Made by a program: the position numbers and the translations under genes. From Actinoplanes derwentensis (lineage in GTDB: Bacteria; Actinomycetota; Actinomycetes; Mycobacteriales; Micromonosporaceae), in contig NZ_LT629758.1 in NCBI RefSeq assembly GCF_900104725.1, positions 5,842,501 through 5,906,500 of the forward strand: a stretch of 64,000 nt of DNA. The letters are read 5' to 3'. Shown one piece after another: positions 25,907 to 33,198 of the stretch. Within the stretch, counting starts at the first letter, position 1, and every line of letters starts with the position of its first letter. Under the pieces are notes generated by a model. It was not told where the DNA came from. It did no database searches and saw only the letters and a list, made by a program, of their open reading frames with translations.

Positions 25907-28900
25907 CCAGCGACCGCGACGGGCAGGTCGTCACGTTCTATTCGTACAAGGGTGGGACCGGCCGGACCATGGCGCTGGCCAACGTCGCCTGGATCCTGGC
26001 GGCGAACGGATACCGGGTGCTCACGATCGACTGGGATCTCGAATCACCCGGGCTGCACCGCTTCTTCCAGCCCTTCCTGGATCCGCGTTTCCTGGCCAGC
26101 ACCAGCGGCGTGGTCGACATGATCAATCTGTACGAGTGGGACTCGTCCAAACCGGAGTGGGATCCGGGGCAGGTCGGTGGTTACGCCAGTGTCCAGCAGC
26201 ACTCGTTCTCGCTGGACTGGGACCATTTCCCGGTGGGCGGCACGCTCGACTTCCTCTCCGCGGGCCGGCAGAACCCGGTGTACGAAGGTGTGCTCAGCAA
26301 CATCAACTGGGACGACTTCTACCAGAACGGTGACGGCAACGGCGGCCGCTTCTTCGACGCGATGCGCGCCGACATGAAGGCCCGGTACGACTTCACCCTG
26401 ATCGACAGCCAGACCGGGAACAGCGACATCGCCGGGATCTGCACCAACCATCTGCCGGACGTGCTGGTGGACTGTTTCACCTTCAGCGGCCAGGGCATCG
26501 AGGGCGCGGCCCGGATGGCCCGGCAGCTGCACAGTTCCCGGGACATCCGGGTGCTGCCGGTGCCGATGCGGGTGGATCCGGCCGAGAAGCACAAAGCCGA
26601 GATCGGGCGGACCGTGGCGATGCGGGAGTTCGCCGAGCTGCCGGCCGGACTCGACGCCGGCCGGCGCCGGGCGTACTGGCACGGTGTCGAGGTCCCCTAC
26701 CAGGCGTATTACGCGTACGAGGAGACCCTGGCGACGTTCGGGGACGCTCCGGGCGCCCCGGGAACGCTGCTGAGCGCGTACGAGGCGCTCGCGGCACAGA
26801 TCACCGAGGACCGGGTCACCTCGATGCCGCTGATCAATCCGAGTCTGCGCGCGCAGTTCGTCACCCGGTTCGAGCGCAAGCCGTTCTCCGAGGCCCACAC
26901 GGTGCTGCTCTCCGGCGCCGGGGTGGACCAGGTGTGGCTGGAGTGGGCGCGACACATCCTGACCAACGGTGGACTCGAGGTCGTGCCCCCGCCCGAGGAG
27001 AGCGGAGACGCCGGGGAGGCGCAGCTGGTGAACGCCCAGCACGTCAAGATCATCTCTCGGGCGGAGAGCGCCGGCCAGCATGCCGGCGGCGAGAGCCCCG
27101 AGCTCCGGGCGGTCTACACCGCGGACATCACCCCGTGGAGCCGGGTGCCGTCGGTGCAGTCGGCGTTCATCGCCGGATGTGACGCCGCCACCGCGGCCAC
27201 CCGGATCCTCGAACTCGTCGGCCGGCCCGCCAGCGACCTGGACGTCGTGCTGAGCGGCACCCCGCGATACCCCGGTGACGAGCCGGAACTGGTGGTGAAC
27301 CTCCCGGCCCGCAACGCCCGGTTCACCGGCCGGGAGACCAACCTGCTGACCCTCCGCGAGCAGTTGCGCTCCGGGTCGGCGGTGGTCCTGTTCGGCACCC
27401 AGGCGGTCGCGCTCCAGGGCATGGGCGGGGTCGGCAAGACCCAGCTGGCGCTGGAGTACGCGTACCGCTATCGCGCCGCCTACGACGTGGTGGCGTGGCT
27501 GAACGCCGACACGGAGGAGAGTCTGCAGGGCTCCCTGCGCGACCTGGGTGCCCGGCTGAACCTGCACTCCGACCAGACCGGCCCGGAGTACGCCCGCGCG
27601 GTCGTGCAGGAACTCAGCCGGGGCCGGCGGCGCTGGCTGCTGATCCTGGACAACGCGGACGAGCCGGACGCGGTGCGCACCTATCTCCCGCACGGCGGGC
27701 ACGTTCTGATCACGTCCCGGAACAAGGCCTGGGGTGAGCAGACCCGGCCGTTCGAGGTCGACGTCTTCACCCGCGACGAGAGCATCGATCACCTGGTGCA
27801 ACGGGTCAACGAGATCGACCGGGCGGATGCCGACCGCGTCGCCGAGCAGCTCGCCGATCTGCCGATCGCGGTCGCGGCGGCCGCCGCGTGGCTCGACGAG
27901 ACGCACACCTCCGTCGACGAATACCTCCGGCTCATCCAGGAGGAAGGGCCGAGTGCGGTGCTCACCGCGGTGACCGACCGGCCGATCGCGCGCACCTGGG
28001 ATCTGTCGCTGACCCGGCTGCGCGAGCGGGATCCGGCGGCCTACCGGCTCTTCCAGCTGTGCAGTGTGCTGGCTCCGGAGATCTCCCTCGATCTGATCTT
28101 CAGTGATCAGATGGCGGAGTACCTCAAACCGTATAAACCGGCGCTCTCCGAACGGATGGTGCGTGGCTCGCTGATCCAGCAGATCAACCGGCTGGCCCTG
28201 TCCCGGCTGGACCAGCGGCCCGCCTCGTCCGGCGACGGCGACCGCAGCGGGCGGGTCCTGATCCACCGGGTGGTGCAGAACGTCGTCCGCGACCGGATGA
28301 CCGAGGAGGAACTCGCCCAGGCCCGGCTGGAGGTGCATCAGGTGCTGGCGAAGGCCCGGCCGGAGGACGGTGACGTCACCGACCCGGAGCACTGGCCCCG
28401 GTTCCGGATGCTCTGGCCGCACCTGGACGCCTCGGACGCCGTCTACAGCACCGACGAGTCGGTGCGCCAGCTGCTCATCGACCGGATCCGCTACTACTAC
28501 GTCCAGGCCGAGCCGATCACCGGCCGCAGCCGGGCCGAACGGATCGCCGAGATCTGGCGGCAGCAGCTGGCCGAGACCACCGACCCGGAGCAGGCGGCCA
28601 CCCTGCGCCTGCAGTTGCTGCAGCTCCGCTTCAACCTGGCCAACCTGATTCGTGACCTGGGTGAGTTCGAACCCTCCCGGCAGATCGACGAGGAGGTCCT
28701 GGCCGAGCAGATGCGCCTGCTCGGGCCGGAGCATCCGCACACCCTGATGACGCGGGGCAGTTACGCGGCCGATCTGCGGGGCCTGGGCCGTTACCCGGAG
28801 GCCCTCGAACTCGACATCGACACCTACCAGACCTGGCAGGACACGTACGGCGAGGACTACCCGCGCACGTTGGCGGCCCGCAACAACCTCGCCGTGTCGT

Positions 28901-29820
28901 ACCGGCTGATGGGCCTGTTCCGGGAGGCCGGCGAGCACGACAAGGAGGCCTGGGAACGGCGCCGGGCGATGGACGGCGACACCAACATCTGGGCGCTCGG
29001 CACCGCCGGCTGCCTGGCCCGGGACATGCGCGACGCCGGGGACTTCGGGCGCTCCGCCACGCTGCTGAAACAGACCCTCGAATACCTGATCGACACTCGC
29101 GGCCCGGACTCCCGGTCGACCCTGACCACCAAGTCGAACTACGCGGTCTCGCTGCGCAGTCTCGGCCGGATCGGCGAGGCACTTCAACTGCATCAGGAGG
29201 CGTACGCCCGGCTCCTCGAAGTCTTCGGCCCGGAGAATCCGGAGACGGTGAGCTGCCGGTTCAGTCTCGCCCTCACGCTGCTCAACTCCGGCCAGGGCGA
29301 TCAGGCGGTGGCCGAACTCCTCGACGTGCACGAGTTCTGGCAGCGCCGGCTCGGCGACCGGCACCCGTACACCCTGGTCTGCAAGACCGACCTGGCCATC
29401 GCGGAACGCCAGCTCGGCCGGTTCGGTGACGCCCGCGACTGGATCCGGCCGACGGTGGAGATCTTCTCCGAGGTGCTGGGACCGGAACACCCGTACACGC
29501 TCTCCGGTCTGATGAATCTCGCGATCTGCGAGACCGAACCGTCCGAGGACGACCGCACCGGCCCGGCCGCGGCCCGGGAGACGCTGCTGAGCATCGCCGC
29601 GGGCATCCGCCGGGTGTTCGGGCCGGACCACCCGAACACGTTCCGGTTCGAGGCGAACCTCGCCCTCGTCGAGGAGACGCTGGGTGTGGTGTCCGCCGAC
29701 GACCGTCTCGCGGCGCTGCGGGAACGGATCGTCCTCAAGCTCGGCGAGACCCATCCGCTGGTGGACGGGCTGGACCGCCGCCGCTACCTGTACCGGGTCA
29801 TCGACCCGCACCAGTTCTAG
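25903..29820 (+). CDS. fxsT: FxsT: ParA/MinD-like and NB-ARC ATPase with TPR repeats (FxSxx-COOH system)
   Basis: A protein of 1305 residues with several modules. Residues 1-260 are a ParA/MinD-like domain with the deviant P-loop YSYKGGTGRTMAL and the following LTIDWDLESPG. A linker of about 200 residues includes a second TIR-like stretch (EAHTVLLSGAGVDQVWLEWA). An NB-ARC ATPase has P-loop QGMGGVGKTQLALEYA near 505, Walker B WLLILDNADEP and GHVLITSRNK. TPR repeats run from about 900 to 1250, with repeated GPEHPHTL/GPENPETV/GPEHPYTL motifs. This is a STAND-type sensor architecture fused to a SIMIBI ATPase. The start is coupled to fxsC. I infer a sensor or scaffold for the Fxs peptide. Confidence 0.9.
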   Translation: MTSDRDGQVVTFYSYKGGTGRTMALANVAWILAANGYRVLTIDWDLESPGLHRFFQPFLDPRFLASTSGVVDMINLYEWDSSKPEWDPGQVGGYASVQQHSFSLDWDHFPVGGTLDFLSAGRQNPVYEGVLSNINWDDFYQNGDGNGGRFFDAMRADMKARYDFTLIDSQTGNSDIAGICTNHLPDVLVDCFTFSGQGIEGAARMARQLHSSRDIRVLPVPMRVDPAEKHKAEIGRTVAMREFAELPAGLDAGRRRAYWHGVEVPYQAYYAYEETLATFGDAPGAPGTLLSAYEALAAQITEDRVTSMPLINPSLRAQFVTRFERKPFSEAHTVLLSGAGVDQVWLEWARHILTNGGLEVVPPPEESGDAGEAQLVNAQHVKIISRAESAGQHAGGESPELRAVYTADITPWSRVPSVQSAFIAGCDAATAATRILELVGRPASDLDVVLSGTPRYPGDEPELVVNLPARNARFTGRETNLLTLREQLRSGSAVVLFGTQAVALQGMGGVGKTQLALEYAYRYRAAYDVVAWLNADTEESLQGSLRDLGARLNLHSDQTGPEYARAVVQELSRGRRRWLLILDNADEPDAVRTYLPHGGHVLITSRNKAWGEQTRPFEVDVFTRDESIDHLVQRVNEIDRADADRVAEQLADLPIAVAAAAAWLDETHTSVDEYLRLIQEEGPSAVLTAVTDRPIARTWDLSLTRLRERDPAAYRLFQLCSVLAPEISLDLIFSDQMAEYLKPYKPALSERMVRGSLIQQINRLALSRLDQRPASSGDGDRSGRVLIHRVVQNVVRDRMTEEELAQARLEVHQVLAKARPEDGDVTDPEHWPRFRMLWPHLDASDAVYSTDESVRQLLIDRIRYYYVQAEPITGRSRAERIAEIWRQQLAETTDPEQAATLRLQLLQLRFNLANLIRDLGEFEPSRQIDEEVLAEQMRLLGPEHPHTLMTRGSYAADLRGLGRYPEALELDIDTYQTWQDTYGEDYPRTLAARNNLAVSYRLMGLFREAGEHDKEAWERRRAMDGDTNIWALGTAGCLARDMRDAGDFGRSATLLKQTLEYLIDTRGPDSRSTLTTKSNYAVSLRSLGRIGEALQLHQEAYARLLEVFGPENPETVSCRFSLALTLLNSGQGDQAVAELLDVHEFWQRRLGDRHPYTLVCKTDLAIAERQLGRFGDARDWIRPTVEIFSEVLGPEHPYTLSGLMNLAICETEPSEDDRTGPAAARETLLSIAAGIRRVFGPDHPNTFRFEANLALVEETLGVVSADDRLAALRERIVLKLGETHPLVDGLDRRRYLYRVIDPHQF

Positions 29821-29823
29821 GCC

Positions 29824-30630
29824 ATGGCGGACTCGGAGAACACCATCCCGTCGCTGGTCGCGTCGGCCTGGCGGACCGCGCCACCGGTGCTGCGCCGGTT
29901 CGCGTACTGGGTGTGGAGCATCGGTTTCGTGGCGGTGACCCTGTCGGTCATCGCGGACGCCCGGAACTGGTGGAACGGCCTCCAGTTCACCACCAACATC
30001 ATCGCCGAGCTGGTCTGCGGCATGGTCGCACTGCCGGTCGCCCTGGTGATCATCGCCAGGCTGGCCGAGTACCAGGTGAAGGAGCTGGAGCAGGCCCGGC
30101 TGAAGACGCGATACGCGGCGGCGCTGCAACAGATGACCGGTTCGGCCCAGATCACCAACGACTATCTCCAGGAGCTGGTGCAGGAGGTGGCGTCCAGCAC
30201 CAACACCTTCGTGGCGGCCGCCTGGGTGGTGGACGGCTCGCTCACCGACCCGGAGGGCGCGCTCGAATCGGCCCACCTGTTGCAGGCCCAGATGGAGAGC
30301 CAGCAGTGGCTCTTCTACGAGCGGGTGATGATCCCGCTGCGGATCGAGGGCAACCAACTCCGGGTGCTGCTCAGCGAGCGTGTCAACAACGGCGAACAGA
30401 CCTCCGAACGGCTCCGCTTCGAACGACTGTGGCACAACCTGGAGTCCGCGCTGCGGCACCAGAAGGTGACCATGGCGGCCGGGTACCAGGAGTTCGCCCG
30501 GGGTGTGCCCACCGCGCACCGGGCGGTCCGCCTGCGCGACGCCGCGCTCAATCACCTGCGCAGCGTCGACCAGTTGCAGCGGTACTGCGCCGAACTGGCC
30601 GCGTTCGCCACCCCGGCTCTGGAGGGTTAG
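29824..30630 (+). CDS. Two-helix membrane protein with long cytosolic helical domain, Fxs-associated
   Basis: A protein of 268 residues starting 4 nt after the fxsT stop, so it belongs to the same operon. Two membrane helices are seen near 24-44 (FAYWVWSIGFVAVTLSVIA) and 58-80 (ELVCGMVALPVALVII). The rest is a soluble, probably coiled-coil region (EYQVKELEQARLKTRYAAALQQM) with a later VMIPLRIEGNQLRVLLSERV stretch. I do not recognise the family. Its place suggests it anchors the FxsT/FxsC machinery at the membrane. It converges with the alpha/beta hydrolase gene, overlapping by 4 nt. Confidence 0.7.
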   Translation: MADSENTIPSLVASAWRTAPPVLRRFAYWVWSIGFVAVTLSVIADARNWWNGLQFTTNIIAELVCGMVALPVALVIIARLAEYQVKELEQARLKTRYAAALQQMTGSAQITNDYLQELVQEVASSTNTFVAAAWVVDGSLTDPEGALESAHLLQAQMESQQWLFYERVMIPLRIEGNQLRVLLSERVNNGEQTSERLRFERLWHNLESALRHQKVTMAAGYQEFARGVPTAHRAVRLRDAALNHLRSVDQLQRYCAELAAFATPALEG

Positions 30631-31505
30631 GCGGTCAGCCAGGCCAGGATCGGGGGCAGCGCCTCCATCGCACCGAAGTGCGCCGCGTCGTGCTGCACGT
30701 GCACTTCCGAGCGGGGGATCCGCTGCGCCAGCCACCGGCTGTGGCTGGCCGGCGAGAACGTGTCGTGTGCGCCGTGCCAGAGCCGGACCGGCGGCACGAT
30801 GGTGTCGAGGGCGAACCCCCACTCGCGGCGGAACGCCTGGATGTCGTCGAGCCAGCCGTACGGACCGACGCGCAGCGCGTCGGCGTAACTCTTCGCCAGC
30901 AGCCGCTGGAACAGCACACTCCGGGTGAACAGCAGGTCTGGCCCGGACATCTGCGCCCGCAGCTCGGCCAGCAGGCTTTCCGGGTCGTCGGCGGTCTGCT
31001 CGGCCAGAGCACGCAGTTCGTGCATGTGGTCGGCGGTGCCCCGATCGGCGGTGACGTGTTTCCGGGCGTTCGCGTCGGCCATGCCCTCGTACCAGTTGAG
31101 GTCGGCGGCGTTCCGGGGCGCCAGCCCGACCAGGACCGCGGCCCGTTCGACCCGGTGCGGCAGCACGGCGGCGCAGGCGAGCGCGTGCGGGCCACCACCG
31201 GACCGGCCGACCACGGCGAACCGGTCGAGACGCAGCCGGTCGGCGATCGCACGGACGTCGGCGGCGGCATCGACCACGCTGCGGTCCGGCAGGCGGGTGG
31301 AGCCGCCGTAACCGGGGCGGTCGTAGCTGATCAGCCGGATCCCCTGCCGGTAGAGCATGCTGGGCCGGGGCCGTGGACCGGTGCTCGAACCGGGGGTGCC
31401 GTGTAGCAGGAACACCGGTGAACCGTGCGCCGCACCGGACACCTCGACCGTGAGAACCCGGGCACCGACGCCGACCTCGAAACGTGTTGCCAAGGCGATC
31501 CTCAT
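30627..31505 (-). CDS. Alpha/beta hydrolase
   Basis: A protein of 292 residues. The oxyanion HGTPGSS motif lies near 35, the nucleophile elbow is VGRSGGGPHAL (Ser in GRSGG), the acid is in WHGAHDTFSP and the His is in HDAAHFGAME. A lid region of about 100 residues sits between strands 6 and 7. There is no signal peptide, so it is cytosolic. The substrate is unknown; haloperoxidase- or epoxide-hydrolase-like members of this group act on small esters or epoxides. The gene stands alone, converging with the Fxs operon. Confidence 0.88.
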   Translation of the reverse strand: MRIALATRFEVGVGARVLTVEVSGAAHGSPVFLLHGTPGSSTGPRPRPSMLYRQGIRLISYDRPGYGGSTRLPDRSVVDAAADVRAIADRLRLDRFAVVGRSGGGPHALACAAVLPHRVERAAVLVGLAPRNAADLNWYEGMADANARKHVTADRGTADHMHELRALAEQTADDPESLLAELRAQMSGPDLLFTRSVLFQRLLAKSYADALRVGPYGWLDDIQAFRREWGFALDTIVPPVRLWHGAHDTFSPASHSRWLAQRIPRSEVHVQHDAAHFGAMEALPPILAWLTA

Positions 31506-31574
31506 CCCCGGGGCACGGCCAATGCATCGATGGTAATCGTCGCAGCGACCGGCAAGCCGGGGATTTACGGTGTC

Positions 31575-31787
31575 TCAGACCGTGGTGCGCCGGGCCGCCC
31601 GCTCGGCACGTTTGCGCTCGCGCTGTTCGCGGGTGTGGCGCTTGCGGTTCTCCAGGTCTTGCTTCCACTGCTCGCGCGCGGGTTCGTCGCAGCCCTGGAC
31701 GGCGCCCTTGGTCTGTGCGGGGCCGATGAAGGACCGGAAGGCCCAGTCGTCGAAGGTCCGGTGGTACCAGGCCTTGAACCTCTCCAT
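31575..31787 (-). CDS. Small basic protein divergent from OhrR-type regulator
   Basis: A protein of 70 residues, unusually basic and aromatic: MERFKAWYHRTFDDWAF near the start and a C-terminal Arg/Lys/Glu helix (WKQDLENRKRHTREQRERK). GGGGAG lies about 7 nt upstream of the ATG, which supports translation. It has no membrane segment. It diverges from the OhrR-type gene across an 85-bp gap holding a palindromic operator, so the two are probably co-regulated. No family is recognised. Confidence 0.65.
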   Translation of the reverse strand: MERFKAWYHRTFDDWAFRSFIGPAQTKGAVQGCDEPAREQWKQDLENRKRHTREQRERKRAERAARRTTV

Positions 31788-31814
31788 AGCAGTCTCCCCA
31801 GAATAGTTAGTGGG

Positions 31815-31840
31815 CCAATGGTTGGTACCCCAACTATTGG
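31815..31840. promoter_or_regulatory. Palindromic MarR/OhrR operator between divergent genes
   Basis: CCAATGGTTGG and CCAACTATTGG face each other across TACC and match at 10 of 11 positions when inverted. A TAGAAT -10-like hexamer abuts the right arm (31841-31846), and TAACTAT is found on the minus strand just left of it. The placement fits autorepression of the regulator together with control of the small divergent gene. Confidence 0.65.
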
Positions 31841-31872
31841 TAGAATACCCGGTGACCTGAGGAGAACCGCAA

Positions 31873-32313
31873 GTGAGCGAGACCCCGGAAGACCCCCTGG
31901 CCCTGGAGCAACAGGTCTGTTTCGCCCTGTCGGTCGCCGCCCGTGGGGTGGTCGCGCTCTACCGCCCGCTGCTGGAGCCGATGGGCCTGACCCATCCGCA
32001 GTATCTGGTGATGCTCGCCCTCTGGCAGCACGCCCCGCTCTCCGTGCGCCGCCTCAGCGAGTTGCTCCAATTGGACCCCGGCACCCTCTCCCCGCTGCTC
32101 AAACGCCTCGAGGCGATCGGCTATCTGCACCGCGAGCGGAACCGCGCCGACGAGCGCAGTCTCGCCATCACGCTGACCGAGCGCGGCCGGGCCCTGCGGG
32201 CCGAGGCGGAGAAGATCCCGCCGGCCGTGGTCGAGCGCCTCGGCATGCCGATCGACGAGCTGCGCCGGGTGCACGAGGCGCTCACCAGGGTGATCGCGGC
32301 CACCAGCGCCTAG
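31873..32313 (+). CDS. OhrR-type MarR family regulator
   Basis: A protein of 146 residues. It follows the organic-peroxide sensor OhrR closely: LALEQQVCFALSVAARG carries Cys16 at the position of the peroxidatic Cys, then the conserved YRPLLEPMGLTHPQYLVML dimer helix, the recognition helix LDPGTLSPLLKRLE and the wing ERNRADERSLAITLTERG. Peroxide oxidation of Cys16 should release DNA. No ohr gene lies beside it; the target here is the divergent small basic protein and probably itself. GTG 31873 follows GAGGAGAACC. Confidence 0.9.
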   Translation: MSETPEDPLALEQQVCFALSVAARGVVALYRPLLEPMGLTHPQYLVMLALWQHAPLSVRRLSELLQLDPGTLSPLLKRLEAIGYLHRERNRADERSLAITLTERGRALRAEAEKIPPAVVERLGMPIDELRRVHEALTRVIAATSA

Positions 32314-32320
32314 GGCTCGC

Positions 32321-32359
32321 GTGGTGACTCAAGGTGCGAATCGCACCCCGAGTCACCAC
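32321..32359 (+). terminator. Nested hairpin after the OhrR-type gene
   Basis: The outer stem GTGGTGACTC/GAGTCACCAC (10 bp) encloses an inner stem GGTGCG/CGCACC with an AAT loop. It starts 8 nt after the stop codon. No strong U-tract follows, so it is probably a GC-rich terminator. Confidence 0.5.
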
Positions 32360-32423
32360 GAGAGCGTGAATTCCCCGGCACCCATCCGCGCCCGTCGTTG
32401 GGCACGGTGGGAGGACGAGGCCG

Positions 32424-33198
32424 GATGTGGAACTGCGTCAACTGTGGTGAGCGGAACACCCTGCCCGACGGGTGCGCGTCGTGCGGAAGACCGAGACGGT
32501 CGTTGCTGCCGTGGGAGGCGCCACCGCGGGCCCCGATATTCGGGGAGCCCGATCCACCGGCACCGCTGTGGATTCCGGAGGAGGCCGAACCGGCACCGCC
32601 GGAGGAACCGATCCGCAGCCCGATCCTCCCCGCCCTGCCGATCGCCGTCCTGGTCGGGGCCCTGATCACGGCCGCGATCTTCGGCGGGCCCCGGCTGTTC
32701 GGCGGCGACCAGCCGAAGAGCACCCGGCCCGCGGCCGTCGCCCCGGTCGCGCCGGAACCTGCGCCGGTGCCGATCCTGGAGGACGATGACGTCCGGCTGG
32801 TGACGATCGACCCGGCGGTCACCGATCCACGGGCTGAGAAGGTGGCGGCCACCTTCGAGACGTTCTTCACCGGCATCAACGAACGGGACTACACGGCGGT
32901 GGCCGGTGTCCTGGACCCGGCCGGTGAACTGGACCCGCAAGCACCCGGGCAGATGGCCGCGTTCGCGAAGGGCACGTCGACCACCCGTGACGCCGACGTG
33001 GTGCTGCGGAACCTGGACCCGGCCGGAGCCGGGCGGGCGCGCGCCGAGGTGACCTTCCGCAGCAGCCAGCGGGCCGGGCACGGGCCACCGGGGCGACCGA
33101 ATGAGACGTGCACCCGCTGGCGGGTGATCTATCTGCTCAGCCCGGACGGCGGCCGGTATCGGATCCGGCAGGCCGACGCCGTGACGGAGCCCTGCTGA
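32424..33198 (+). CDS. Zinc-ribbon single-pass membrane protein
   Basis: A protein of 257 residues. An N-terminal zinc ribbon of the RanBP2/double-ribbon type (WNCVNCGERN...DGCASCGRP, four Cys within 20 residues) is followed by a Pro/Glu-rich linker and one membrane helix (ILPALPIAVLVGALITAAIF, about 72-95). An extracellular domain of about 150 residues then resembles NTF2-like folds (KVAATFETFFTGINERDYTAVAGVLDP) with two Cys near the end. Its stop directly abuts the convergent glnE stop. The function is unknown; it could be an envelope sensor. Confidence 0.75.

Noticed and set aside
26044..31668. Very long minus-strand open frame opposite fxsT and neighbours
   Set aside because: Antisense of fxsT, with no recognisable motif; the coding strand is certain from the P-loops and TPR motifs.
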